Below, piece after piece: positions 36,597 to 46,110 of a DNA stretch of 64,000 bases. The stretch's first letter is position 1. Each line of letters opens with the position of its first letter. The stretch spans positions 124,001 to 188,000 of the forward strand of contig NZ_KB893314.1 in NCBI RefSeq assembly GCF_000374045.1, written 5' to 3'. A program made the translations under genes and the position numbers. The notes under the pieces were generated by a model. The model was given only the letters and a program-made list of their open reading frames with translations, did not search any database and was not told the DNA's origin. The stretch is from Segetibacter koreensis DSM 18137 (lineage in GTDB: Bacteria; Bacteroidota; Bacteroidia; Chitinophagales; Chitinophagaceae).

Positions 36597-37652
36597 ATGC
36601 CACGCACAGATAACTTTCAAAAGTTTGTAAAACAAAAGAAAGCAGGTACGGTTAAAGAAGAAGTCCGTCAACAAAAAAAGAAAGAAAAAAAAGAAAAAGC
36701 TGCAGCAATTGAAGCTCACTTCGAAAGAAAAAGAGCAGAAAGAGCCCAAAGGCAGCCCCTGACAAGTTCAGGCATCGGCAAAACCGCAAGGCCAAATAAA
36801 TATCCGAAAAGCGAAGCAGAACAGCCTGTAGCCAGAACCGGAAAACCCAATAAGTATCCTAAAAAAATAACGGCGGAAACAGATGTAAAAAGTTCCACGG
36901 GCAGAGTTTCAACAGAACAAATGCCGTTAAACAAGTACATTGCTCATGGCGGCTTGTGTTCGCGTCGCGATGCAGCCCAGTTAGTGAAAGACGGAAAAGT
37001 AACGGTAAATGGCACAGTCGTAACGGAGCCGGGTACAAAGATCAGCGAAAATGACGTAGTAAAAGTTGGCGCCAAAAAAGTTACTCCCAGCAACAATTTA
37101 GTTTACATATTGCTTAATAAGCCAAAAGACTTTATTACTACATCAGAAGACCCCCAGGGTCGCAAAACTGTTCTTGATCTTGTTCGCACCGCAACTGATG
37201 AAAGAGTGTATCCCGTCGGCCGTTTAGACAGAAATACTTCCGGAGTTTTATTGCTAACCAACGATGGCGAACTCGCACAGAAATTGTCGCATCCAAGCCA
37301 CGAGGTGAAAAAGGTATACGAAGTAAAACTTGATAGGGCTCTTACCAAATCTGATATGGATACAATTGCTTCCGGCATTACGTTGGAAGATGGTTTTGTA
37401 GCACCAGACGTTATTGCCTACGCAGACGCAAAAGACAAAAGCGTAATTGGTGTCGAAATTCACAGTGGACGTAACCGTATCGTCCGCCGTATGTTTGAAC
37501 ACTTGAAGTACGATGTAAAGGGCCTTGACCGCGTTATGTTTGCCGGGCTTACAAAAAAAGATGTTCAGCGAGGCAGGTGGCGGTTCTTAAAAGATAAGGA
37601 AATACGATTGCTTAAATTTATGAATCAATCTTTCGTAAAAGCCAAGGACTAA
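36597..37652 (+). CDS. rluB: 23S rRNA pseudouridine synthase, RsuA/RluB family
   Basis: The 351-aa protein has an S4 RNA-binding domain (about 105-160, 'LNKYIAHGGLCSRRDAAQLV') and a pseudouridine synthase core with the catalytic-Asp motif GRLDRNTSGVLLLTNDG near 208. The C-terminal part reads 'GRNRIVRRMFEHLKYDVKGL'. An unusual 100-residue N-terminal Lys/Arg-rich extension with 'ARPNKYPK' and 'GKPNKYPK' repeats precedes the S4 domain and probably binds RNA. It modifies large-subunit rRNA by family. It is followed by an RluA-family gene in the same direction across a repeat. Confidence 0.92.
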   Translation: MPRTDNFQKFVKQKKAGTVKEEVRQQKKKEKKEKAAAIEAHFERKRAERAQRQPLTSSGIGKTARPNKYPKSEAEQPVARTGKPNKYPKKITAETDVKSSTGRVSTEQMPLNKYIAHGGLCSRRDAAQLVKDGKVTVNGTVVTEPGTKISENDVVKVGAKKVTPSNNLVYILLNKPKDFITTSEDPQGRKTVLDLVRTATDERVYPVGRLDRNTSGVLLLTNDGELAQKLSHPSHEVKKVYEVKLDRALTKSDMDTIASGITLEDGFVAPDVIAYADAKDKSVIGVEIHSGRNRIVRRMFEHLKYDVKGLDRVMFAGLTKKDVQRGRWRFLKDKEIRLLKFMNQSFVKAKD

Positions 37653-37663
37653 CACAAACATTC

Positions 37664-37729
37664 TTTTTGGTAACCAGCTAAGGCTTTCTGTTCAGTCATC
37701 GTTGCGTCGCACACTTGTGCAGCAACAAT
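37664..37729 (+). repeat. Dispersed intergenic repeat, copy 2 (rluB/rluA spacer)
   Basis: TTTTTGGTAACCAGCTAAGG, then TTCAGTCATCGTTGCGTCGC and ACACTTGTGC. Shares the core CATCGTTGCGTCGCACACTT with copy 3 exactly. It occupies most of the 107-bp spacer between two pseudouridine synthase genes. Confidence 0.8.
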
Positions 37730-37759
37730 TCTAATTCATTTTATTTTTCATTTCCTCAT

Positions 37760-38482
37760 ATGAAATTTGATATTATTTTCGAAAACGAATATTTTATTGC
37801 TATAAACAAACCGGCAGGTTTATTATCAATACCAGACCGGTTTGGAAAAGACCCTTCGCTTAAAAGCCTCTTGCAGGAGCAACTTGGTAAAATTTACACT
37901 GTTCACCGCCTCGATAAAGACACAAGCGGCCTTATCATTTTTGCTAAAGATGAGATAACACACAAAGATTTATCTCAGAAATTTGAAGGGCGTGATGTAG
38001 AAAAGTACTACCTCGGCATCGTAAACGGTACCATGATGAACCGCGAAGGGACAATTGATGTTCCCATTATGGAAGCGCCTGGCAAATCCACTTTAATGAT
38101 TACTAACAAAAAAGGGAAGCCATCAGTTACAGATTATAAAGTACTTGAAGAGTTTGGATTATATTCGTGGGTAGAGTTTCAAATTCATACGGGCAGAACT
38201 CACCAGATACGTGTACATGCAAAATACCTCGGCAACTCTATTGTTTGTGATGAGTTATATGGAGACGGACAACCGATATTACTATCATCAATAAAAAGAA
38301 AATTTAAATTAAGCAAAAATGAACTGGAAGAACGTCCAATTCTTAGCCGTCTTGCCCTTCATTCCTATCAATTGAAATTTACTGATGCCGGGGGAAATAA
38401 ACATGAATTGGAAGCTCCATTATCAAAAGATTTAAGGGCTTTGTTGACACAATTAAGAAAAAACGTTAGAACGACTATTTAA
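37760..38482 (+). CDS. RluA-family pseudouridine synthase
   Basis: The 240-aa protein has the RluA catalytic motif HRLDKDTSGLIIFAKDE near residue 50, plus 'GRTHQIRVHAKYLGNSIVCD' and a C-terminal 'LHSYQLKF'. No S4 domain is present. It isomerises uridine in rRNA or tRNA; the exact site cannot be told. I set the start at the ATG at 37760; the longer frame to 37715 would translate part of the dispersed repeat. It follows rluB by 107 bp and is closed by a strong terminator. Confidence 0.9.
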   Translation: MKFDIIFENEYFIAINKPAGLLSIPDRFGKDPSLKSLLQEQLGKIYTVHRLDKDTSGLIIFAKDEITHKDLSQKFEGRDVEKYYLGIVNGTMMNREGTIDVPIMEAPGKSTLMITNKKGKPSVTDYKVLEEFGLYSWVEFQIHTGRTHQIRVHAKYLGNSIVCDELYGDGQPILLSSIKRKFKLSKNELEERPILSRLALHSYQLKFTDAGGNKHELEAPLSKDLRALLTQLRKNVRTTI

Positions 38483-38554
38483 CGACGTAATAAAACTCGG
38501 GAATAAAATAATCTTAACAGAATTAATTTTACCGGGACCATTTGTATTAAATAG

Positions 38555-38598
38555 AAAAGGATTTTGAGAAACGAAAAAACTTCTCAAAATCCTTTTTT
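38555..38598. terminator. Bidirectional intrinsic terminator
   Basis: A perfect 16-bp stem, AAAAGGATTTTGAGAA with TTCTCAAAATCCTTTT, lies between convergent rluA-family (+) and peroxiredoxin (-) genes. Confidence 0.92.
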
Positions 38599-38663
38599 AT
38601 TTACGTTTATGCTCGTCTAATTCCTCGTATTCCTTTAAATACCCAAAAAACAGGCAACGACAA

Positions 38664-39299
38664 TTATTTATTTGGCTGAGGTGTATATCTCAAATAAGGC
38701 TTCACCTCTTTTACACCTTTTGGAAACTTTTTAATAGCATCAGGGGTACTGATTGAAGGTACAACAATAACATCTTGTCCTTCTTCCCAGTTTGCAGGAG
38801 TAGCTACACTGTAATCTGCAGTAAGTTGAAGACTATCGATCACACGTAAAACCTCGAAGAAATTACGACCTGTACTTGCCGGATAAGTAATATATAATTT
38901 TAATTTTTTATCGGGCCCGATTATATATAAAGAACGAACGGTTGCGGTTGCAGATGCGTTCGGATGAATCATGTCATACAAGGTGGCTACTTTTTTGTCT
39001 TCATCAGCAATAATCGGAAACTCAACAGTCACGTTCTGTGTTTCGTTAATGTCATTTATCCAACCATGATGTTTATCAAGTGGATCAACACTAAGTGCCA
39101 GTACTTTTACATTTCTCTTTGCAAACTCATCCTTTAATGCAGCAGTTCTTCCTAACTCAGTAGTGCACACAGGCGTGTAATCGGCAGGGTGAGAAAATAG
39201 AACACCCCAGCTGTCTCCAAGGTACTCGTAAAAATCAATAGGACCGATGGTTGTATTTGCTTGAAAATTTGGAACTTCATCTCCTAAGTGTAAACTCAT
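38664..39299 (-). CDS. 1-Cys peroxiredoxin (Prx6/AhpC-TSA family)
   Basis: The 211-aa thioredoxin-fold peroxidase has the peroxidatic Cys in 'HPADYTPVCTTELGR' near residue 46. Its long C-terminal Prx6-type domain contains 'GRNFFEVLRVIDSLQLT'. No second resolving Cys motif is seen, as expected for the 1-Cys class. It reduces hydrogen peroxide and organic peroxides in the cytoplasm. It is a single gene; an AT-rich 140-bp region separates it from dinB. Confidence 0.94.
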   Translation of the reverse strand: MSLHLGDEVPNFQANTTIGPIDFYEYLGDSWGVLFSHPADYTPVCTTELGRTAALKDEFAKRNVKVLALSVDPLDKHHGWINDINETQNVTVEFPIIADEDKKVATLYDMIHPNASATATVRSLYIIGPDKKLKLYITYPASTGRNFFEVLRVIDSLQLTADYSVATPANWEEGQDVIVVPSISTPDAIKKFPKGVKEVKPYLRYTPQPNK

Positions 39300-39440
39300 A
39301 AAAGAAAGATTTATATTGTTTTAATAAAAGGTGCACAAAAGTAATAAATATCCCACCAAATTCGTAGAGTAATCTTCTAACATTATCTCTACATCATTTT
39401 TCCAGGTAATTCCACAGATTGCAGATTCAGATTGCTTACC

Positions 39441-40589
39441 TCAGACTGTTCTTGCTTTTTTCAATGCATATTTACCAAACTTGTTTTTTACATCGTCTAT
39501 GGCTTTGTACAATTCATTTTTTTTCAGACCGTCATCAAATAAACTTCCCTGAACAGGGTTATTGGTAAGCTCGCTAAGACGAACTCCTAATAATCTTACC
39601 GGTGTTCCCGGTTTATATAATTTTTTAAATAAATCTTTGGCTATTACAATCAGTTCATCATCGCGAAATGTATAATCAATCGCTACTTGTTTATTATAAG
39701 TATTAAAATCTCCATAACGGATCTTAACAGCAACGCATCCTGCAAGTTTTTCATCCTGTCTTAGCTCATATGCAACTTTTTCTGTCATTCGCACAAGTTC
39801 AGCAAGCAGAAATTCCATGTCAGACTTATTTTCTTCGAATGTATTTTCTGTCGATATTGATTTTGCTTCATGGTAAGAAGTTACTTCTCCCGTATGAATA
39901 CCTTGTGATTTATTCCAAAGTTCTATTCCGTACTTACCCAATTTCGATTCCAGTTTTTTTATATCATATTCACTAACATCTTTAATTGTTTTTATGCCCA
40001 TCGACAACAAAGTATGGTAGGTCTGTTCCCCAACTCCCGGTATTTTATTCACCTGCAAAGGGGCCAAAAATTCCTTTTCAAAGCCTGGGGCTATTTGTAT
40101 GTATCCATTTGGTTTAGCTTCGTCTGTTGCAATTTTTGCCACCATTTTATTAGTGGCCAAAGCAAATGAGATTGGCAATCCTGTTTTATCGGTTATTTCC
40201 TGCCTCAGGTCTATAGTCCATTTGTAAGGGTCGAAATATTTATCCATACCTGTGAGGTCCAGATAAAACTCATCTATCGATGCTTTTTCAAACAGAGGCG
40301 CCCTGGCTGCAATTATTTCAGTTACCATACGGGAATACTTGCTGTAATCGCTATGACTTCCCTTCAATACAATTGCATGTGGACAGAGTTTTATCGCTTT
40401 TTTCGTAGGCATTGCACTATGAACCCCAAATTTTCGGGCTTCATAACTGCATGCTGCAACAACTCCCCTTTCGCTATGCCCGCCAACTAAAACAGCTTTG
40501 CCCTTAAGAGAGGGTTCTTTCAACACTTCAACAGAGACAAAAAAGCTGTCGAGGTCAAAGTGAGCAATATATCGTTGAGGACTTTGCAT
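39441..40589 (-). CDS. dinB: DNA polymerase IV (Y-family translesion polymerase)
   Basis: The 382-aa protein has the Y-family catalytic motifs 'HFDLDSFFVSVE' at the N-terminus and 'SIDEFYLDLTG' near residue 105. The helix-hairpin-helix thumb is 'NKIPGVGEQTYHTLLSMGI' and a little-finger domain follows. It carries out error-prone bypass synthesis of damaged DNA. Near the C-terminus, 'QGSLFDDG' resembles a beta-clamp binding motif (inferred). It is a single gene; the 423-bp region upstream holds only a decayed ORF. Confidence 0.95.
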   Translation of the reverse strand: MQSPQRYIAHFDLDSFFVSVEVLKEPSLKGKAVLVGGHSERGVVAACSYEARKFGVHSAMPTKKAIKLCPHAIVLKGSHSDYSKYSRMVTEIIAARAPLFEKASIDEFYLDLTGMDKYFDPYKWTIDLRQEITDKTGLPISFALATNKMVAKIATDEAKPNGYIQIAPGFEKEFLAPLQVNKIPGVGEQTYHTLLSMGIKTIKDVSEYDIKKLESKLGKYGIELWNKSQGIHTGEVTSYHEAKSISTENTFEENKSDMEFLLAELVRMTEKVAYELRQDEKLAGCVAVKIRYGDFNTYNKQVAIDYTFRDDELIVIAKDLFKKLYKPGTPVRLLGVRLSELTNNPVQGSLFDDGLKKNELYKAIDDVKNKFGKYALKKARTV

Positions 40590-40707
40590 TGAATTACTAA
40601 ATTAATTTAAAACCTACATTTTTGAGTAATAATTATTCTGAGGTGAAAGGTTGGGCATTTTAGTAACACAGGTTTATTAACTAAATGTTTTAACTACTAT
40701 CGAATGG

Positions 40708-40974
40708 ATGGAGTTGGCTGCAATTACACGGCAACCTTTCAGGCTAAAAGAAAAGCTATTTTAACAGCTGAATACAGAAAAATATCCATTTTTTGTAGAA
40801 GGAGTGCAAAGAGGATTTCATGTTAAAAGAAGCGAAAGTGGCTGCGTCAATTGCATAACTTATACGCCACAGGTGGGAGATACTACTAATTTCCTCGTAA
40901 CACATAATTACCGTTTAGGTATCGCAGGACGAAACCCAGGGGCTAAGGGACAAACTAATGAGGTAAAAGCATGA
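40708..40974 (+). pseudogene. Possible decayed ORF with one in-frame stop
   Basis: In the 423-bp gap between dinB and rimM one plus-strand frame reads MELAAITRQPFRLKEKLF, a TAA at 40762-40764, and then about 70 open codons to TGA at 40972. The open part includes 'TEKYPFFVEGVQRGFHVKRS' and 'NYRLGIAGRNPGAKGQTNEV'. Composition looks protein-like, but no family is recognised. It could be a broken small gene or chance. The rest of the gap shows nothing else. Confidence 0.3.
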
Positions 40975-41012
40975 CTGATCTTTTTACATTCCTTATTGAA
41001 CTTTTAAGCTTT

Positions 41013-41537
41013 TTATAAATTGCCTGCGTAAATATCCAATAAACCTTCCGGAAGATTTACGTATACCTGCTTTTTCTTTTTATCAATTTTTTCCAGGCTT
41101 TCCTCATGAATGGGAATGAGCGCCTCGTTGCCACCATACATAATTTTGCATAATACCTGCATCGGCTGTTCAATTACTTCAATTACTTCGCCAATTTCCT
41201 TACCCTCACTTATCATCATATAACCAAGAAGGGAGATAGGTGAAGACTGCCCGGCGTACTTGTCAAAATCAGCCTTTAGCAACCATACTTCTTTTTGAGA
41301 AAGTCTTCGCGCACTTTCTTTGGTATTAAATCCTTCCAGTTTAATATACACTTCCGCCGCATTTTTTATGGCTGTACTTTCAACAAAATAAGGTAAAAAC
41401 GATTTATCTTTTTCCTCAATAAATAAGGTTTCCAATCCCTTTAGGTCCGTCTTTTTACCAAGTGCATGTTGCAATACAACTTCGCCTGTAAGGCCATGGG
41501 TCGCTACAATTTTTCCTATGCTAAAATAATCTTTCAT
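41013..41537 (-). CDS. rimM: 16S rRNA processing protein RimM
   Basis: The 174-aa protein has the N-terminal RimM domain ('FSIGKIVATHGLTGEVVLQH') and a C-terminal PRC-barrel ('LLGYMMISEGKEIGEVIEV'). It assists 30S head assembly with S19. The start is the ATG at 41537 (MKDYFSIGKIV); an extension of 11 residues uses a non-ATG codon. It lies downstream of rpsP, the usual partner, but a strong terminator separates the two. No trmD or rplS follows on this strand in the window. Confidence 0.93.
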   Translation of the reverse strand: MKDYFSIGKIVATHGLTGEVVLQHALGKKTDLKGLETLFIEEKDKSFLPYFVESTAIKNAAEVYIKLEGFNTKESARRLSQKEVWLLKADFDKYAGQSSPISLLGYMMISEGKEIGEVIEVIEQPMQVLCKIMYGGNEALIPIHEESLEKIDKKKKQVYVNLPEGLLDIYAGNL

Positions 41538-41710
41538 TATTAAGATACAGTTGGAGGGTTTGAGGTACAAGGTTTAATTCCTTAACCTGTTTTTGAAAAC
41601 TCAAAATTAATATCCGGCTTATATAATTTAATAAAGGCTTAAAAATGACTTGTTGGCAAATGAGATGTAACCCAACTGATGATTCCATACAGAACTTCTG
41701 GCTGCATAAC

Positions 41711-41741
41711 AAAAAAGTCTCTAACAAATGTTAGAGACTTT
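41711..41741 (-). terminator. Intrinsic terminator between rpsP and rimM
   Basis: Perfect 12-bp stem AAAGTCTCTAAC-loop-GTTAGAGACTTT. On the minus strand it is followed by a T run. It lies 27 bp after the rpsP stop codon, so most rpsP transcripts should end here and rimM would depend on read-through or its own promoter. Confidence 0.9.
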
Positions 41742-41767
41742 AAAATTTGTATCAGTATAGTTGCTAT

Positions 41768-42226
41768 TTATGCAGGAGGATTTCCACCGGCAGCGGGAGC
41801 GTCATTGCTTCTTTCAACGCGTCTTACAACTGGAGGGTTTCTTCTTGCCCTTTGATTTCTACGATTTTCTTCCGTACGCTTTTTTACCTGGGCTTCGTGC
41901 TCGGTGTGCCATACCTGAAATTTCTCCATAGCTGTAGCATCATCAAACAAACCTAATTTAACACCACGCAACAGGTGTTTCAGGTACAATACGCCTTTAA
42001 AGGAAAGAATTCTACGAACCGTATCTGTTGGCTGTGCACCTTTGTGCAACCAATCCAAAGCTTTTTGACGGTCTAATTGCACCGTAGCAGGTACAGTTAG
42101 TGGGTTGTAAGTTCCAATTTTTTGGATAAACTTACCATCTCTTGGTGCACGGGCATCGGCCACTACAATAAAGTAGAAGGGACGTTTTTTACTGCCGTGT
42201 CTTTGCAGTCTCATTTTTACTGGCAT
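41768..42226 (-). CDS. rpsP: 30S ribosomal protein S16, with C-terminal extension
   Basis: The 152-aa protein starts at the ATG at 42226 with '[20 protein letters not shown]'. Its S16 core includes '[20 protein letters not shown]' and '[16 protein letters not shown]'. The core is about 80 residues; a further 70 basic residues ([15 protein letters not shown], then a Pro/Ala/Gly tail) form a C-terminal extension, often seen in Bacteroidota. It is a primary-binding small-subunit protein. Confidence 0.94.
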   Translation of the reverse strand: MPVKMRLQRHGSKKRPFYFIVVADARAPRDGKFIQKIGTYNPLTVPATVQLDRQKALDWLHKGAQPTDTVRRILSFKGVLYLKHLLRGVKLGLFDDATAMEKFQVWHTEHEAQVKKRTEENRRNQRARRNPPVVRRVERSNDAPAAGGNPPA

Positions 42227-42270
42227 CTTAAATAGAAATTTAAATGCGTTAAACAATTAATTATACAGCG

Positions 42271-42302
42271 CGAAGATAAAACATCACGACTAAAGTTCCA
42301 AA
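42271..42302 (-). promoter_or_regulatory. Candidate rpsP promoter
   Basis: On the minus strand TATCTTCG (42271-42278), close to the TAnnTTTG -7 motif, is preceded after 19 bp by TTTGG (42298-42302). It lies about 45 bp before the rpsP ATG. Confidence 0.5.
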
Positions 42303-42418
42303 GGAAAATATACCGCAAGTTTCATATTATTCATTACAATTTTTTCTTTAACTTTTTTAGTTGTTACTGGAATTGGCTCATAATTATAATTACTGGCAAA
42401 GCAACGACCAAAAGTCTA

Positions 42419-42461
42419 CAAAAAAGCGGCGGCAATTAAAAATGCAATAATTGCTGCCGCT
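42419..42461 (-). terminator. Strong intrinsic terminator of the tetR-tolC-MFP-RND operon
   Basis: Near-perfect 14-bp stem, AGCGGCGGCAATTA pairing with TAATTGCTGCCGCT (one wobble), followed on the minus strand by TTTTTTG. It lies about 30 bp after the end of the RND gene. Confidence 0.92.
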
Positions 42462-42489
42462 GTCAGTTCAGTTTTTTATTCAATATATT

Positions 42490-45400
42490 CTAAAACCAGC
42501 TTCTTATCCAGGTTTCGCTGGCTTTTCCCCGCAATCTTTTATAGCGCCTGCTTACCTCTGCCCTATGGCGCATCATAGTAATAACCATTAGCGGGATAAA
42601 TAATAATGTAAATGGCGGAATACCTAACATGCTAACCCAGGTTCCTCCATATTGTCTGCGCATCGGACGTCTCAAGCGCTCTGCTATCAGGTACATTGAA
42701 GGCACAATAACAAGTGTCATGAAAAAGGCAAATGTCAAACCGAAAATAATGGTCCACGCTAACGGTTTCCAAAAACTGGCACTTGCTCCGCCAAAGAAAA
42801 TATGTGGGTTCAACTCTGCGAACATAGCTACAAAGTCGATGTTAAAACCGATGCCCAGGGGTATTAGTGCTAGTATAGCTGCCAAAGCGGTTAATAGTAC
42901 CGGAATGATACGCGTTTTACCTGCCTGTACTACAGCTTCTCTTGTCTTAAGTCCACGGCCTCTCAGTTCGTCAGCAAATTCAATCACAAGAATACCATTT
43001 TTAACGACGATGCCTGCCAACCCTATCACACCGACACCTGTCATTACCACCGATACAGTCATGCCAGTAAGTGCAAAACCAATAAGTACACCTATGATAC
43101 TAAATACTATTTCTGTAAGGATAATCACGGGCTTGCTTACAGAATTAAATTGTAAAACCAGTACAAACAAAATAATCATTAAAGCAAAAAGTAACGCTTT
43201 TGTAAGAAATGCACCTGTTTCTGCCTGTTGCGCTCCCTCACCTGTCTGGGTTATGGAAACATCATCACCTACTTTTTTAAAATCATCTATAGCATCTTTT
43301 AGTTTGGCATTCACATCAGTTGGGGTGTAACCACTCAATACATTTGAATATAAAGTAATGGTACGTTTGTTACTTTTGTGCTTTATGCTACCATAAGTGC
43401 TTGTATAGTCTACGTGAACGAGAGAACTTATTGGTATCTGTTTTATTCCGCCTGTCATTTCACGAAATACGATCCGCATATTTAGCAGGTCTCCCAGGCT
43501 TTTGCGCTGCAGCTCAAGATTACGCAACTGTATTTTATACTCATCTTCCCCTTCCTTTATTTTAGATACTTCCCTTCCAAACAAAGCAGTACGAAGCGCC
43601 ATACCAATTTGTGCAGTAGAGACACCTTCAATCATTGCCCTTTCCCGATCTATTGTGAGGGTAATTTCGGGATTGGTTAAATCCACGTCAAGTTTTAAAT
43701 CTTCAACCCCTGCTATTTTTAATGTATCGAGATAATTTTTAAGGTCAAGTGCTGTTTTTGTCAGGTGCTCAAAGTCTTCGCTGGTTACTTCAATATTTAT
43801 CTGAGGATCAGTAGGCGGACCACTTGCCTCCTGGTCTACCGAAATGGCTGCACCGGGAATACCTTTCATAACAGCTCGAATAGAATCAAGGTAAGGAGCC
43901 GATGAAACACCATGCCGTTTTTCAAACTCTACAAAAGAAACTTGTATACGGCCTAATTCAGGCCGCGTACTTCTATCTCCGCTACTGGGATCAGACGCAC
44001 CAATAGCTACGTTTGATATTACACTTTCTACAATAGGATTTGTTTTTCCGTTTTCAATTCCCAATACATGGTTTACTCTTGCTTCTAACCTTCTTGTAAC
44101 AGAGTCTGTGTAGTCTACGCTTGTTCCCACAGGCAACTTCAGATACACATACACCTGGTTGGGATCACCTTTTGGAAAAAACACTATTGGAACTTTTCGT
44201 ATCGCAAAAATGAAAATTGATAAGAAGAACAAACCTACTGTGCCTAATAATAACCAAACCGGTCTCCATCCATGCAATGCCCACCTCAACAGATTTTCGT
44301 AATGACCCATGATCCATGGCAGCGCATTATTTTGAAATTTGTGAATCAAATCGTCTATCACATACCTGTTTAAAACCATCAGAAGCGCAAATAAAATAAG
44401 CAGGTTACCTCCAAAGAAGAATCCGAAAAGGTCTAGCAGAATGCCAACACCTAAAAGACCAAGAAAAGCCGGGCTTTTAAACACGGCTGATTTTGCAGGT
44501 TTGGTTTCTCCTTCCGGATGATTCATAAAATCAACTGCAAAAACAGGATTCATGATAAATGCAACTACCAACGATGCAGCCAATGTAAATATGAGCATAG
44601 TAGGCAGGTAAATCATAAACTTGCCTATAATACCCGGCCAGAACAATAAAGGAAAGAAAGGTGCAAGTGTGGTCAACGTACCTGCAAGAACGGGGACAAA
44701 CACTTCACCCGCTGCCATTCTTGCCGAAATTTTTGATGACAAACGCCCCGCACCCTGCACAAATATGCGATGCGTATTTTCAATAACAACAATAGCATCA
44801 TCCACTATAATTCCTAGGCCAAACAACAATGCAAACAGTACAATAAAGTTTAAAGTAACATTAGAGCCTGTTATTATTTCTGCCATTGGCAAAAACAAAA
44901 ATGCAACGAACATACTCAACGGAACTGACAAGGCTACAAAAAAAGCATTTGTGACGCCCATAAAAAACATAAGGATAAGCAGCACCAGTACAAAACCAAT
45001 AACAATTGAGTTAACGAGGTCATTAAAAGAAGTTCTTGTTGCCTTACTGAGGTCGCTTGTAATAACTACTTTCAGGTTTTCAGGCAAAGTAGTCCCCTTC
45101 ATTTCTTCTACCGTCTTTTTAACATTATCAGAGGTTTCAATGAGGTTTTCTCCGGCTCGTTTAATGATATTTAGCGTAACGACATTTTTACCATCTAACC
45201 GAGCATAGCTTTCTCTTTCTTTTACTGTATCTTTTATCTCTGCTATGTCTTTGAGATAAATAGGCATTCCTGACGTGTTGCGAACAATTATTTTCTGAAT
45301 GTCAAAGACATTTTTAAACTGTCCTTTTACCTGTAGTGTCCGTTTGGTATTTCCTACTTCGAGCAACCCACCCGATATGTCTGCATTTTCTCGAGAGACA

Positions 45401-46059
45401 GCATTGGCAATATCATCAAAAGTTATATTAGATGACTGCATTTTGTAGTTGTCTACATTTATCTGGAACTCCCTTTCCGGAGCACCAACAATATCAACAC
45501 GGGTAATTTGAGACAATTCTTCGATCCTGTCCTGGATATCATCGGCAAACTTCTTCAGTTTTACCATATCATAATCGCCACTTATGTTTACGTACATAAT
45601 GGGTATATCACTCAGGTTCACTTCCAATACACTAGGTTGTTCCGTGAGATCAGTAGGCAGATCTGTTTTTGCCTTATCTACAGCGTCTTTTACCTTTTGT
45701 AACGCCACATCCTTTTCAACTTCTGTATCAAACTCTACTACTACCGCGGAGTAATCCTGCAGAGAGGTACTGGTAAGCTTATTTATTTTTGCGCCGGTAA
45801 TTCCTTTTAATTGTTTTTCAATCGGCTGCGTTACAAGATTTTCAATATCTCGTGGTGAATTACCAACATAAATGGTTTGAACATATATTGTTGGTATTAC
45901 AATATCAGGATACTGCTCTTTGGGAAGCGTAACAAATTGAGTAACACCAATCACCGATACAAAAATGACCAGCAGGTAAATGGAAGTTTTATTTTTAATG
46001 GACCACGTAGTTGGGCCAAATTCTTTAAACTTTTCTTTAAAATTTTCAAATGCACTCAT
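42490..46059 (-). CDS. RND-family multidrug/solute efflux permease
   Basis: The 1189-aa inner-membrane transporter has the usual two halves of six TM helices and two large periplasmic loops. The TM4 charge motif is in 'GLGIIVDDAIVVIENTHR'. The N-terminal periplasmic start 'PKEQYPDIVIPTIYVQTIYV' is typical. Compared with AcrB (about 1050 aa) it has an extra membrane insert at about 515-570 ('LLGVGILLDLFGFFFGGNLL') and an extra C-terminal hydrophobic tail, both frequent in Bacteroidota RND pumps. It works with the adaptor and outer-membrane factor encoded upstream. Substrate unknown. Confidence 0.94.
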   Translation of the reverse strand: MSAFENFKEKFKEFGPTTWSIKNKTSIYLLVIFVSVIGVTQFVTLPKEQYPDIVIPTIYVQTIYVGNSPRDIENLVTQPIEKQLKGITGAKINKLTSTSLQDYSAVVVEFDTEVEKDVALQKVKDAVDKAKTDLPTDLTEQPSVLEVNLSDIPIMYVNISGDYDMVKLKKFADDIQDRIEELSQITRVDIVGAPEREFQINVDNYKMQSSNITFDDIANAVSRENADISGGLLEVGNTKRTLQVKGQFKNVFDIQKIIVRNTSGMPIYLKDIAEIKDTVKERESYARLDGKNVVTLNIIKRAGENLIETSDNVKKTVEEMKGTTLPENLKVVITSDLSKATRTSFNDLVNSIVIGFVLVLLILMFFMGVTNAFFVALSVPLSMFVAFLFLPMAEIITGSNVTLNFIVLFALLFGLGIIVDDAIVVIENTHRIFVQGAGRLSSKISARMAAGEVFVPVLAGTLTTLAPFFPLLFWPGIIGKFMIYLPTMLIFTLAASLVVAFIMNPVFAVDFMNHPEGETKPAKSAVFKSPAFLGLLGVGILLDLFGFFFGGNLLILFALLMVLNRYVIDDLIHKFQNNALPWIMGHYENLLRWALHGWRPVWLLLGTVGLFFLSIFIFAIRKVPIVFFPKGDPNQVYVYLKLPVGTSVDYTDSVTRRLEARVNHVLGIENGKTNPIVESVISNVAIGASDPSSGDRSTRPELGRIQVSFVEFEKRHGVSSAPYLDSIRAVMKGIPGAAISVDQEASGPPTDPQINIEVTSEDFEHLTKTALDLKNYLDTLKIAGVEDLKLDVDLTNPEITLTIDRERAMIEGVSTAQIGMALRTALFGREVSKIKEGEDEYKIQLRNLELQRKSLGDLLNMRIVFREMTGGIKQIPISSLVHVDYTSTYGSIKHKSNKRTITLYSNVLSGYTPTDVNAKLKDAIDDFKKVGDDVSITQTGEGAQQAETGAFLTKALLFALMIILFVLVLQFNSVSKPVIILTEIVFSIIGVLIGFALTGMTVSVVMTGVGVIGLAGIVVKNGILVIEFADELRGRGLKTREAVVQAGKTRIIPVLLTALAAILALIPLGIGFNIDFVAMFAELNPHIFFGGASASFWKPLAWTIIFGLTFAFFMTLVIVPSMYLIAERLRRPMRRQYGGTWVSMLGIPPFTLLFIPLMVITMMRHRAEVSRRYKRLRGKASETWIRSWF

Positions 46060-46110
46060 TGAAGTCAGTTTTTACCCTAAGCACCAAAGTACTTAGTGGT
46101 GGTTGTTTTA

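Noticed and set aside
42629-43330. Open frame of about 230 codons antisense to the RND permease
   Set aside because: It is a shadow of the conserved transmembrane gene in reverse, with low-complexity residues and no recognisable motif.
44621-45208. Long antisense frame in the RND gene
   Set aside because: Same reasoning: Thr/Ile/Ser-rich composition, wholly inside a confident CDS.
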